64,000 nt of DNA from Pollenia angustigena (Eukaryota > Arthropoda > Insecta > Diptera > Polleniidae). The notes under the pieces are model-generated. The model saw only the letters and a program-made list of their open reading frames with translations, had not been told where the DNA came from and did no database searches. Of the stretch, positions 33,973-45,589 are shown piece after piece (positions within the stretch are counted from its first letter, which is position 1; the number at the start of each line of letters is the position of its first letter). Both the position numbers and the translations under genes were made by a program. The stretch is taken from assembly GCA_930367215.1 (NCBI GenBank), contig OV884059.1, positions 25,816,945-25,880,944 on the forward strand. The letters run 5' to 3'.

Positions 33973-35301
33973 ATCTATCTATATATATAAAAATGAAAAA
34001 TGTTTGTATGTGTGTTTGTTTGTTTGTTTGTTGGCTTATAGACTCCGAAACTACTGAACCGATTTTCCTGAAATTTTTACAGTAACATCACGTCAGCCCT
34101 AAAAATAAAATAGGCTACTTATTTTTTCGATAGGGGCAGGGGAATTGGTACCCCCCATAGAATGCCAATATTAATTATCGCATATCTTAAGAGCCGCTGG
34201 ACGCATTTTGCTGAACTTTTGTAGTAGGATCTTCTGAGCCCCGAAATTGAAATAAAATAGCAGCGGGGGTATTGGAATCCCCCATAGGACACCAATGTTT
34301 AACATCGCATATCTTAAGAACTGTAATAGTGAGAATGTTCAAACTTTCTAGAAGTCACTCTTATGGTATACTACACTTTTGAAAATAAAAATAAAGCGGG
34401 TAGGCGCAGGGGGGAAATACCTCTCATAGGATGCATACATTAAATATCGCTCAACTGAAGAACTATTAAAGGGAGAGCCTTCAAACGTGGTTAAAGCTAC
34501 TATTATAGTAAACTATAAATTTCAATATAAAAATGGGCGGGAGAGACAGGGGAGGAGCAGTACCCCTCATAGATAGAAATATTAATAAGAGCCATTGTAC
34601 GCATTTTGTTCAACTTTTGGTAGTATGATCTTCTGAGCCCCGAAATTGAAATAAAGTAGCAGCGGGGGAAGTGGTTTTCCCCATAGGACGCCAATGTTTA
34701 ATATCGCATATCTTAAGAACTGTTATAGTGAGAATGTTCAAACTTTGTAAAAGTCACTCATATGGTATACTACACTATTGAAAATAAAAATAGATAGGGG
34801 AAGGCGCAGGGGGGAAATACCTCTCATAGGATGCATATATTAAATATCGCTCAACTGAAGAACTATTAAAGGGCGAGTCTTCAAACGTAGTTAAAACACT
34901 ATTATGGCAAACTTTAAATTTCAATATAGTAATGGGCGGGGTAGACAGTGGAGGAGCAGTTCCCCTCATAGATAGAAATATTAATAAGAGTCGCTGCAAG
35001 TATTTTGTTGAACTTTTGGTAGTAGGATCCTCTGAGCCCCAAAATTGAAATAAAATAGCAGCGGGGAAGCGTTACGCCCTATAGGACGCCAATGCTTAAT
35101 ATCGGATATCCGAAAAACTGTTAAAGTGAGAATGTTCAGACTTTGTAGAAGTCACTCTTATGGTATACTACACTTTTAAAAATAAAAATTAAGCGGGTAG
35201 GCGCAGGGGAGAAATACCTTCCATAGGATGCATATATTAAATATCTCTCAATCGATAAAGTGGTTAAAGCAGTGTTGCGAAGCGCACCGGGTTAAGCTAG
35301 T
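33973..35301 (-). repeat. Element of three ~400-bp tandem units, inverted copy
   Basis: Reverse complement of the 11703-13469 family: (atct)n and atgtgtgtttgtttgtttg at the left, gcgaagcgcaccgggttaag at the right. Landmark gtgagaatgttcaaacttt recurs at about 34329, 34729 and 35128, giving three units against four in the other copy. Minus-strand short frames are repeat translations. Confidence 0.8.
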
Positions 35302-35637
35302 AATAAATAAATACATATTTATCTTCATTACTTGCTAAAGGAAACACAAAAACGTAAAATTTATTTAAAAAAAGGCAAATATTGGCGCGTATTGTGTTGT
35401 TTGATTGCCGCACAAGATGGCAATAAATATTGGTGCATTTTTGTTATTTTTATTGACGCACGGTTGCATAGCAAATAGTCACACGATTGCCGCACCAGGG
35501 TTGCATTTGATTGGTAAAAGTAAGCACAATATTGTCCTCGATTGGTACATGAGCCAACTGGTTGTGCAGTCACACGATTGGTGTATTAAAAAGTGTGAAA
35601 ATTGGTACATTGCGGCAATCGTGTGATCCCAGCTTTA

Positions 35638-36035
35638 GTCTTTACTTTCTGTTCTGTTACGAATCAGCTGATTTGTTTTTGTTACTAAAAAACCTGTGAA
35701 ATTGATTAGTTTTTCTGTTCTGTTGCGGTTCAGTTTGTTAAAATCAAAAACTTGTTAAGTAATTGTAAGTGACAGCAAAATAAATAATAAAAAATACATA
35801 TTTACATACATATATTAAAATAAACTGATTTTTGATTTTAAGAATTCATAATATTTAATTTGTTCAAATTTATGTGCATTAATGTTATTGAAATAAAACA
35901 ATGGACGGTGAAAAACTAATAAATTTTTCAAAAATTACTGGTAAGTTGCTACAGAAAAAGTAACTATGTATTACAATTTCGTAACTGAACGGCACGAAAC
36001 AGAACAGAAACAGAAAGTGAAGACTAACTGAGCCT
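35638..36035. mobile_element. Element with cagttagtctt-type ends, left end clipped
   Basis: gtctttactttctgttctgt at 35638 pairs with acagaacagaaacagaaagt near the right end, which finishes ctaactgagcct. The left copy of that last segment is missing because the 33080-35635 element inserted there. The terminal aggctcagttag links it to the TAA-flanked elements at 38079 and 53537. Confidence 0.62.
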
Positions 36036-36042
36036 TTAGCGT

Positions 36043-36110
36043 TTGTGTTTTCCACAAATCTACCGAACCGAACATTAAGAAACGATATTTAGTGTTTATT
36101 TTCTAACACT
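36043..36110 (+). mobile_element. hAT MITE copy B, fragment 3 (right end)
   Basis: tttgtgttttccacaaatct to aacactg matches 22890-22960. Together with 30798 and 32911 it shows that one MITE copy has been spread over 5.3 kb by later insertions. Confidence 0.75.
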
Positions 36111-36542
36111 GCTTTAAAGTCTTAAATTTGCACACATTCTTATGGCAAACAAATTTTATTCTTCTCTCTAGACTTGAGTTAACAATATCTGCAGATGAAA
36201 TAATTACCACTCCATAATACACCTGATTTACTAAGCATTAGTTACATATAAATATATATTAAGTCAAAATTTACGGGTTTTGACTTATGACGTTGCTGCA
36301 GCAAATGAGCGATATTAGCATTCAAACTACATTTTTTGGCGCCCTATGCTCCAGTTGCATTGTGAATGCAATTAAAAAGGAAATCTGTTAACCCTGGACG
36401 GTTTCTGTTTGTCGTATCGACGAAGTTCAGTTACACTTTATCATATAACTTTTTTATGTGTATTTCAATTACGCTCTTTTTTAAACAACAAAGAGTTAAT
36501 TAAAAACACAAAAAGTAGAAGAACTTTTATTTTTTTGATTTT
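36111..36542. other. Gene-free stretch
   Basis: tttttggcgccctatgctcca near 36332 recurs near 49057, a short shared repeat. The word tcgacgaag near 36418 has an inverse-like partner near 37110 (cttaactttttcgtcgatgcg), so an old element may span 36395-37220. Nothing coding. Confidence 0.35.
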
Positions 36543-37072
36543 TATACCCACACCACAATAGTATAGAGGGTATAAATATTGGTCCTCGACCCACCTTAAA
36601 TTATACCGATCCACTCAGAATCACTTTCTGAGTCGAATTAACGATGTCCGTCCGGCTGGCTGGCTGTCCATGTAACCTTGGTCGCAAAGTACAGGTCGCA
36701 ATTTTGGAGATAATTTGATAAAATTTGGGACATAGGTTCTTATTGCCACAAGGACCAAATCGTAGAACCACGAGGGAAGATAGGGGGAAATTTCTTCCTC
36801 TCAGAAACTATCAAACCGATTTTAATGAAATTTAAAACATAGATAGAACCATATCTTTATGGACAATAAGCTATACAGTTCTTCAAACATAGGACCACAG
36901 GGGGAGGTAGGGGGCAATTTCTCCCTCTCACAAACTTTCAAACCGATTTTAATGAAGTTTATAAACATAGATAAATCCATATTTATATGGACATAAAAGC
37001 ATGATGTGTTTTTTAATACTGTGGTGTAGGGTATCATATGGTCGGGCTTGACCGACTATACTTTCTTACTTG
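36543..37072 (-). repeat. Dispersed fly repeat, inverted copy
   Basis: Reverse complement of the 5964-6871 repeat at its start (tatacccacaccacaatag, ggtcctcgacccaccttaaa, gtccgtccggctggctg). It ends with ggtcgggcttgaccgactat, which I recognise as a common terminus of this repeat type in flies. Shorter than copy 1. Confidence 0.65.
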
Positions 37073-37565
37073 TTTACTTTAAAAATTGTTCCGCCTTAAC
37101 TTTTTCGTCGATGCGACGAAGAGATATCTTAATACTCTAAAATGTAGAGTAACATTTCAGGGTTAAATGCGTTAGTAACGCAATTAACTAAGATTCTTCT
37201 TAGTGCGACAGTAACGCATTAAACCGAGTTATTTACTGTATTATTTATTATATGACAATGTATTTTTGTATGTTTCTATGTGTGCATATTTTCTTTATTA
37301 TGTCAGCGTTCGTGTTCATTAGGAATAAAATTAAAAATAAACAAAACAACACAAACTAAACCGTAAAAACAAACTGCGTTTTGGTGTTTAATTATAAATA
37401 ATCATTTAGCAAAACTAATACAGTTGTTGTCTTTGCTTATTAATTATTAGAAGAGACAAAATAAATAGATATAAACAACAAACACACATTCCTTTTTTTC
37501 AAACATTAACAAGACGACACACCATTCCAAAAAAGTCAAGCAAACACATGCTGGTTTAAAGGATT
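37073..37565. other. AT-rich DNA
   Basis: No gene or known repeat; ends at the target duplication of the next element. Confidence 0.45.
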
Positions 37566-37573
37566 CTTCACAG

Positions 37574-39042
37574 CAGTGTTCCCAGTTTTGGGGATTTATG
37601 CCCAAATTGGGGATTTTTTGTGTGATTGGGGATAAAAATTCCTTGAAGAGGATTTTTTGGGGAAAAGCTCTTTTTTCGATGGGGATTTTTGGGGATAATA
37701 TATTATTATAAATTTAATTTTTGCAATGGCTGGACCGATTTGGTCAAGATGTGGGTATAAATTTTAGTATTTTTTGCGGTTTTAAACTATTTCAAGAACT
37801 TGTCGAAATAGGTTTAAATATGCTTTTTGTACCAACTAAATACACACTTTAAAATAATGCAGCTTGTTGTGACAAATTTTTTCAATAATCTTAAATGTAC
37901 TTTTTAAACAAACAACATGTAAAACAAAATTGTATTGGCTTAAGAATTAGATGATTATGTATTCCCTAGTTTTGGAAATGATAAATATGTATTGACGCAT
38001 AATTATTTTTCTTTTGCGTTTCCCTTGTTACATACTATACATGTGTACATAGATACGTAGAACTGAAAGAATAAATAAAGGCTCAGTTAGGCGAACGTTG
38101 CTGTACCCGTAATGTACCGCACCATACTGTAAGCACGTTAGTGCACTTATAGAACGCTTAAAAACGTGTCATATGTTTTCCCATACATAAACAAAAAGTA
38201 ATAGTATACATAAAACAAAACACACAGTGATGGGAATCAAAAATGTTCAAATGGTGACCGATGTGCAGAAAAGGTACCACGTGATTTAAATGGTATTAAA
38301 ACAGTATTTTGTGTATGTGAAAAATGTTAATAATTTAATATTTATATTATAGATTTACAATAAATAAATTTGTATTTTATTATATATAAATTTTTAGCAT
38401 ACATAGATTGTAAATGTGCATACACCAAACAAGGTTTTGATACCATTTAATGCTTTGATATGTTCTACATTTCCATTGTATGTGTATATGCATTTGTTTA
38501 TTTGAAACATCTAAGCATATGTATATTTGTCTATTTGGAAATATGTTGTATTGTAAGTTGATTTGTCGCAATTCCATAGATATACTGAAAAAAGTACCAA
38601 AAAAAAAGAGCAAAATTACCCGCATTCAATGTAACATACAAGCCGCCCATCACTGTCTTACAAATGTCACGTAACAACGGCATGAAATTCTATTTTATAC
38701 AGATTGGTACGTTGCAACTACGGTACTTTGCATTTCGGTAAGCTTTTTTATTGGTTTTCATATAACAAAAAGCGAACAGCTGATGGATACAGTACAGATA
38801 CGGTACAGCAATGTTCGCCTAACTGAGCCTTAACATTTGTTTTAATTATATTACACAAATGCATTTATTTAAAAAAATCGATGTATGCATTTTTTTTCCA
38901 TTGACATAATAGATAGTATTTTTTTTTTATTTTTAAGAAAATTTGGGGATTTTTGGGGATAAGAAAATGGCTATTTTGTGGATTTTTGGGGATGAAAAAT
39001 CACAAATTGGGGATAAGGCTTAACATAAAACTGGGAACTCTG
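37574..39042. mobile_element. 1.47-kb hAT element with TTGGGGAT subterminal repeats
   Basis: Ends cagtgttcccag and ctgggaactctg are inverted repeats with one mismatch. cttcacag is exactly duplicated at 37566-37573 and 39043-39050. TTGGGGAT occurs at 37588, 37607, 37626, 37689 and at 38943, 38953, 38986, 39007, always on the + strand; the first three are 19 bp apart. A TAA-flanked element (38079-38830) is nested inside. No transposase remains. Confidence 0.9.
38079..38830. mobile_element. 752-bp TAA-flanked element (aggctcagttag ends)
   Basis: Ends aggctcagttaggcgaacgt and its diverged complement (aatgttcgcctaactgagcct) are flanked by TAA at 38076-38078 and 38831-38833, a PIF/Harbinger-like signature. 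tgtaccg/cggtac words are subterminal. No transposase. Same family ends at 53537-53738. Confidence 0.8.
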
Positions 39043-39050
39043 CTTCACAG

Positions 39051-39817
39051 AGCAAAAACATGAGAGACAAATAAATGAAAAGCAGTTTAGTAAAATAAAT
39101 AACAACAACAACAAGATAAAAACGAAGCTACGAAGAAAATCGTTTACAAGTTCGTAAACACAAACACACACACATTGTCATAATAATAAAACAAAAATGA
39201 GTGTTGCTTCTTGCAGCGCTTGTTTTTGTTGTTACTACTTTTTAAATAGTTTTGTTTTCATTTTGATTTTTTGACTCCTGTCAATATAGTCATCTCTTTC
39301 AGTCTTAGGTAAGTTTAGTGTAGCAAATGTTTTCACCGGCTTTTTTATGTAGTTACCGTTATAATTATTTTCCTTTACTCTTCCGTTGTGAGGTTTACAA
39401 GAATAACTGTTGGTATGCTTTTATTGTTGTTGTTTGGAATATAGTTTCTTGTTTATGGGAAATTTGCCGCACATTTCCAGTTTTTATTTATTTTATGGGA
39501 AGCGGCTCAAGTTTTTGCTGTTGTTGTTTTTGCTTGGAATTTTGTTGGACACGTGCCAATTCCAGTGCAAGAAGTATGAAGTCATACTTTTCGGAGCATT
39601 TTGTTTGTTTGGTGTAGAAGAAGTTGTGTGTGAAATTTCGTTTTTTCTTTATTTTTTGTTCTACTTTAAGCGTAAAAGGAATTTGAAAAAAAGCTTATTG
39701 GCTGAAATGCAAGTTTAAAATGCTTTTGCAAAAACAAAAAAAAAAAACTCGCAGACAGATGATGTATATTTTTTTTAGAAAAATTTCAACTTTAACGTTA
39801 CAAAAGTAAAGTAATTT
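39051..39817. other. Gene-free DNA with T-rich frames
   Basis: Overlapping frames at 39327 and 39410 on the + strand are rich in Phe, Leu and Cys from ttttgttgttg-type sequence, with no domain. Considered non-coding. Confidence 0.45.
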
Positions 39818-39935
39818 GCAATAAAACATATGTATGTATGTATGGATGTATGTGTGTATGTATATATATATGTGTGTATGTACATATGTATGTATGCACA
39901 TATGTATGTAGATATGTACATATGTATTCATGTAT
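39818..39935. repeat. tatg/tgta microsatellite
   Basis: Imperfect tgta/tatg repeat mixed with (at)n and acatatgtatgta. The minus-strand frame with HTYIHTYIH-like repeats is a direct translation of it. Confidence 0.85.
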
Positions 39936-41564
39936 CAAAATAGTCTATCATTAATAAAAAAAATATAAGCAAAAAGCTTAGATATAGAAAATGAGCGTAA
40001 AACTAATTATGAATACGAAAAAAAATTTGTTTGATGTATGTAATAAAATATTAAAGTGTTATTAAAGAAAATGATTCGCTTAATTTTTTTTTAATAAAAA
40101 TTAATCAAAAGGTAAAGTTTTTGTCCGAAAATGGGTAATTGATGAACACATTTTAAGCTTCATGCCTAAATATTGTTAACATTTAGAGGTTGAAACTAAA
40201 TTTTTATTCAACATCTAGAAATTTTAATTTTATATCTGAATTGAAGTCAAAATTTAAACGACTTTTCTATTAAACCGAGTAAAAATTCTTATTAGCTGGA
40301 AAACTTAGCATAATTTACGCTATTAGCATACAATTTTAAACATTTTGAAATAATTTCCAATTCCATGGTCCAATAAAATTCTTAAAATCTCTATAATTGC
40401 ATTTTTGGAATTTGTTTTTTTCAAATAATTAAGGAAGTCTGATTTTATTTATTCATTAATTTTTTTTTTTAATTTACGTACATAAGGTGTCTGTGAAACG
40501 TTAGCAAAGTACTCATGGAAGTACAATTTTGACACTGTTGAGGTGAATAAAATTTCGCTAGCCCTAGGAGCAAGGTATATTAACACAAGGTTGACTCGTT
40601 AGCGGACAGGCATAAACCCCAATTGTCAAATTAGTATGTTTGAGCAAACATTTGTACAAGTATGCGTTAAATTGTTTTTTTTTTTTTTTTTATATGAAGA
40701 CAATTTTGACAAGTCGGGTATTTTTATAGAGCAGCATGTCTACACTCCCAAATGAGTTTACCTTGTGTTTATGTGCCTTGCCTGGGAGCAAGTTAATTTA
40801 CCATAGAACTTTCCTAGCGTACCCCTTCTTTTGGATGTACAAGGCCTGCTCGCTCCATTTCATACTCATATCTTTTTTACACACGTTGTCATTGCGGAGT
40901 AGGCCTTCCGCACTCGCTTACTTTAGGAGGTACATAAGAATGGTAACGGGATCAAAAAAAAAAAAAAAAAATAATTATTTTGCTTTTGCTTGTGCAAAAA
41001 TATAACAAAGAATGTTACTCCTTCTCTACTCCCTTCTCATAGAAGCGAGTGTGGAAGGTGTATCTTATCTTTTATACCAAAGAGCCGAGGCCTTCTATAA
41101 GGCATTCTTTAACTGTTATGCCCGCAATTTCAAGAAATAGATATCTGGCTGTGTAAAGGTGTCTATGATTTTCATCATTTTAAAACGTATTTCTTACCTA
41201 CGGGTTAAAGTGTATTGTATTTTATACTACCTATTTTCGCTTGTTAATTCACGTAGGTAAAATTAACGTTTAAATTACTAAAATTTAGGTACCAAATAGG
41301 TAAAGAGAACTGTTAGATAGCCACACGACTAGATATCTGTTTGTAAAAATTACGGACATTAGATAAGAATAGTAATTGAACCAAAACAATGTTTAAGCAG
41401 GCCTTTAAAAAAATATACTAAATGTACTTCTAAGCTAAAATATTATTTGAGATCTCTTCAATCGAGTTGTATGGCGATTCTTTTCTTAAAATATATTAAC
41501 CATCTAACTCTTATTTTGAGGAGCCATTTGTGTCCTTTTTTCCGACTCTCACACAAAAGTATAC
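39936..41564. other. AT-rich DNA with one poly-A end
   Basis: A GC-richer block from about 40740 (ttgcctgggagcaag, ctcgctccattt) runs into an A-tract at 40955-40971 after aacgggatc, so it could be a retroposed sequence. No RNA-polymerase-III boxes or target duplication were found. 41030-41100 is also slightly GC-richer. No gene. Confidence 0.35.
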
Positions 41565-41831
41565 TACACTGAAAGAATTGTCTTCGTTAAAAATTAAGAG
41601 CGTAAATATGAGATTAAATTGTCCATAACAACAATAACAACGTTGATTGAAAGTTTTTGTTTCATTACTATAATGACATTTTTATTGTCATAATGAAAAT
41701 TTAAATTTATGAAGGCAATTATTGAAATATGTTGCTTTTATAGAAAAAAAATTTGATTTCATAAATTTAATGGCATATACATATAACACATTAGATGTAT
41801 GAAATTATTAAATCTTACATTTGGTAATTGC

Positions 41832-43620
41832 ACAGATCCCCTCAACTTAAGAACTTACTTAAAGAGTGTACAAAAAGACTAAGAAAGTTACTGCAGACTA
41901 AGAAAACGGCTTCTCTGGAAAAATATCTTGAGGAACTTGATGCAACCCCACAATCAAACTACTCATTATGGCGTGCAGCTAGAAATCACAAAAGGCCAGT
42001 TGTCTCTAAACCACCATTAAGAAACTTGAATGGAAGTTGGGCAAGAAATCATGTTGAAAAAGGAAATCTGTTTGTCAATCATTTAAAAAACGTATTTATC
42101 CCAAATATATCTCACGATATTGCGGTCGAGTTACCACCTGTTGCTGCTAGAGCAGCTGATCCGCTTAGATTTGAGATAAGAGAAATCGAAAAGGCTATTT
42201 GTGATTTAAACCCCAAGAAGGCTCCTGGTTTTGATAAGATCAGCAACAAAATGCTTTTGGAGCTACCCAGCATACCAAAGAAAATTATTCTTTTAATTTT
42301 TAATGCTATTTTACGCCTTGAATACTATCCTCAAAAGTGGAAGGTCTCCTTAGTCACCATGATACCTAAACCTGGAAAGGATCACACAAAAGTTGAGTCA
42401 TATAGGCCTATAAGCTTACTTTCTAATATATCAAAGCTGTTTGAGAAGCTGTTAGCGTCAAAATTAACCCCAATTTTAAATGAAAATAGATGTATTCCTA
42501 ACCACCAATTCGGCTTTAGAAGGGAACACAGCACAATTGAGCAAACTCATCGTATAGTAAACGCAATAAGAAGAGCCTTTGAAGAAAAAAAATATTGTTC
42601 CGCTCTCTTCATCGATGTTTCTCAAGCTTTTGATAAAGTCTGGCATGAAGGCTTATTACATAAATTGAAGCTCAACTTACCAGTAAACACACACAAGCTG
42701 TTAGAAAGCTACTTAGTCGGTCGAAAATTTATTACTAAAGAAGGTGATTATTTAAGCTCTCCTCAGAAAATTGACGCTGGAGTCCCTCAGGGAAGCATCC
42801 TGGGCCCACTTTTATACTTAATATATACCTTGGATATGCCAACAAACAACTACACACAAACTTCAACATTTGCTGATGATACAGATTTTTTGAGCGTGCA
42901 CGAAAACCGTCAAGAAGCATCTCGATACCTACAGGATCATATATTTCAACTCGAACTATGGTTAAAGCAATGGAGGATAGATGTCAATGAGCAAAAATGC
43001 GTACATATAACATTCACCTTGCGTCGGGAATCATGCCCCCCCTATTAAAATCAATAATCAAATAATACCTCAAAATTCGCATGTAAAATACCTCGGTATT
43101 CATCTAGATCGCCGTTTAACGTGGAAAAGCCATATAGAGGCAAAATTAACTCAAATGAAACTAAAAGCCATCCAAATTCATTGGCTTATTGGAAGAAACT
43201 CTGTCCTTAGTCTCGACTGCAAACTTCTTCTTTACAACTCCATCTTAAAGCCAATCTGGTGCTATGGTATTCAGTTATGGGGCACTGCCTCGGCCTCTAA
43301 TATCGAAAAAATTCAAAGGCGCCAAAATAAACTACTTCGAATAATCACAGCTGCCCCTTGTTAAAAACTCAAATAATCACAAGGATCTTAATGTTCCATT
43401 AGTTAAAACTATGATTAAGAAATATGCAGTAAAATACTTAAAAAGGCTCGAATTGCACCCGAACCCACTAGCACGAAATATTTTAAATGATAGCGGCCAC
43501 ACTCGCTTAAGAAGAAGAGACACTGCAGCACTTATCCAATTAGATGAGATAAAAGTGAACAGAACCCGCGATGAAGAAAATTTTTGTCTGGCACTGGCAG
43601 GACAAAAAATAACGTATTAG
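41832..43620 (+). pseudogene. Jockey-like reverse transcriptase with two frameshifts
   Basis: The open part (to 43048) has motif A FIDVSQAFD, motif B GVPQGS and motif C FADD, with catalytic residues intact; the residue after FADDT is D instead of A in copy 1. It lacks an in-frame ATG at its start. A seventh C in a C-run at about 43036 shifts the frame (copy 1 has six), and near 43355 five bases are missing after gctgcccc. The last piece, from 43411, reads through to FCLALAGQKITY, a C-terminus absent from copy 1, which stops earlier through a local insertion. Not functional. Confidence 0.9.
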
Positions 43621-43693
43621 GTTAAGATTTGATTAATTATTGTAGTTCATATTTAATATATGAAGATTCAATAAATAAATAATGAAGAAAAAA
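41832..43693 (+). mobile_element. 5'-truncated Jockey-like LINE, copy 2
   Basis: From acagatccc onward it follows copy 1 (from 28346) to the poly-A at about 43684. Most codons are identical to copy 1. The 5' breakpoint lies in the linker between endonuclease and RT. No target duplication could be assigned. Confidence 0.88.
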
Positions 43694-44005
43694 AAAAAAA
43701 TTTTTTTTTTAATTAATAATTAAACATTTTTTAAGGAAACTATAATTTTGTATTAATTTATGAATATAGTTATGTTTGTATAATGTTTTTTTATGTTCCC
43801 AATTAAAATTTATTGTTTAACTTGGACAAACTTAAGTTTTCATATATCCAATGAAAATTTTTAACGTAATTACGAAATCAAATGAAGTGATTTTAACGAA
43901 AATATTTCATTATAACTAAGACAATGAAAATTTTCATTTACCCAAGGAGAAAGTTTTTTATGAAATTGATTCATTAAATATATGAAGCATTTTTCTTTCA
44001 GTGTA

Positions 44006-44542
44006 ATACTGTACTTAAGAGGGTTAAAATGTTCCATGAATATTTTCTGCTTAAAAAAGAAAAATTTAAAAATAGTATATATTTTTATTTTTAACAAAAG
44101 CTGTGGTAAATAAATCAAATCAGTGTAAGGTATTTCTGAGCTAAGCGGTATATAAGGATTTATACAAAAAAAAAAAATCTTATGTCATATTTTTAGAAAA
44201 ATTAACCCTATATTTTTATTTTATGGGGTCTTTTTTGTGCTGTTTAAAAAAAAGTACTTAAAAATTTTACAAAAAGTATGCATAACATGCTCTACGAATA
44301 TTTTGCAAAACAAGCAGAAAGAATTTTTCCGGACTATTGACACGAATTTCCCGCAGGGTAACGAATCTCCTCTTATCTTCCTGTCGGTAGGTTCACCTTC
44401 AATTTTCATTTGATACTTTCTCTGAGAACTTAAACGAACTAACTTACAGCCACTTTACTAACTTTAGGTTCAATAATTTCATAATTGTCCACATTGTTCC
44501 ACAGAGAATGGTCTGCCATAGCAGCTTCAAACCAATATTTTA
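44006..44542. other. AT-rich stretch
   Basis: No recognisable gene; A-tract near 44166. Confidence 0.4.
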
Positions 44543-44934
44543 CATATCGTTAGCTAAAATGCAAAAAGACGTAACTAAAAAAAATATAATTTTACAGGAG
44601 AAGCAAAAAACTTTGTAAAGTGAAAACTATAAACATGTCAGAAAAACATGCATTGATAAGTCGTCCATGAAATTCTTCAACCCATTTTTAAAGAAAACCA
44701 TTTCATTATATTTTCTTAGAAAAAAAATGTGTAATTACGTCGTTTTGCATACATCAAACAAAAAAACTTGTAGTTACATCCCTTCCTTTTTTGTTAATTA
44801 AAGCGCAATTTTTGATCGCAGAAGTGTAAAATTTTGTCAAGACATGTAGTTTTATAACATTCATAATAATCAATCAAAAACTCGATTTTGAATTTTTTGT
44901 TTGTTACGTCTTTTTGCATTTCAGCTAACGATAT
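44543..44934. repeat. Foldback repeat (gctNaaatgcaaaaagacgt)
   Basis: 44543-44575 is inverted at 44903-44934 (gttacgtctttttgcattt). A third degenerate tacgtcgttttgcat copy is near 44735. Probably a decayed MITE. Confidence 0.55.
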
Positions 44935-44984
44935 ATAAGTTCACAAAGCATTCTCAATGCGATTTTTCCTTTTGTGTGATTTAA

Positions 44985-45480
44985 CAGCTTTTCTCATGAA
45001 ACAATTGGATTTTGATGGCGTCTATCAATTTCACTATCCAACGGGCATGGTGTACTGGGGGGCTCTCTGATGAATTTAATCTGACCAAGGCTCTAAGTAA
45101 TTTCTTCTTACCATCTGTATATACTAAAACGGACAAACGGTCTTATTTTGCAGTGCCCAAAAAGTTATTAAAAATCTCCCCGTCCCAGTAAACAATATCT
45201 GGATTGTCACAAGAAACAGATTGCTCAATTTCCTTAAGCACAGCTTTTCTTCCTTCAATGAGCTTGGGTCTTGTCCCAACGCCGCTGTAACAGGGAACAT
45301 TAAACTAAAGGCTTCTCTATAAGAAACCTTATCGCGATCTAATGCACTAGTGACATGTTTGGAAAGTAAAGATTTCTTTACAATTGTTTCAGTCTGCACG
45401 TATTTTTGGTATTCTCTTCTTTTTAGAGATGTTAATGGCTTATACATCTCTTTTGGATGTATCAGAATGTTGAATAGGAG
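44985..45480 (-). pseudogene. Remnant of an unidentified transposon-like protein
   Basis: The minus strand reads ILIHPKEMYKPLTSLKRRE, YQKYVQTETIVKKSLLSKHV, TSALDRDKVSYREAFSLMF and PVTAALGQDPSSLKEE. After a frameshift near 45240 it continues CDNPDIVYWDGEIFNNFLG, a stop, then DRLSVLVYTDGKKKLL. A later block in the same frame reads SPPVHHARWIVKLIDAIKI. The I-x-W-D-G and R-L-x-V-L-V blocks, with a far C-terminal H-H-A-R-W block, recall a family of uncharacterised insect transposon proteins I know only by pattern. The middle of the protein seems deleted between LVRLNSSE and SPPVHHARW. I cannot name the superfamily with confidence. Confidence 0.55.
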
Positions 45481-45589
45481 ACATCACGTAATTTTTCAAG
45501 CTTATCAATACAATGTTTTACAAGTAACCAGAATTTAATATTTAAAAAGTAAGAAATTTAAATCATTGGGCCACCCTAATGTACTTATA

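Larger units (their letters stand above)
33080..35635. mobile_element. 2.56-kb element with perfect 21-bp ends
   Basis: aagctgggatcacacgattg at 33080 is perfectly inverted at the right end (caatcgtgtgatcccagctt, to 35635). The native parts (33080-33265, 33501-33972, 35302-35635) carry many tcacacgattg or related words and gccgca/tgcggc. Nested inside are the 33266-33500 MITE and the 400-bp tandem element. A 73-codon frame at 35405 is made of the same repeats and is not a gene. Superfamily uncertain. Confidence 0.78.
41565..44005. mobile_element. MITE-like element with tacactgaaagaa ends, split by a LINE
   Basis: tacactgaaagaa at 41565 pairs with ttctttcagtgta ending at 44005. Both flanks of the LINE (41578-41830 and 43700-43990) contain cattataaNtgaaaatt words. 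The LINE copy 2 accounts for most of the span, so the original element was about 550 bp. Confidence 0.5.

Noticed and set aside
37574..39042. Telomere-like GGGGAT repeat
   Set aside because: Spacing is irregular beyond three copies and the motif is confined to the ends of a hAT element with an exact TSD.
39327..39718. Overlapping F/L/C-rich ORFs
   Set aside because: Two frames open over the same T-rich DNA, typical of composition rather than coding.
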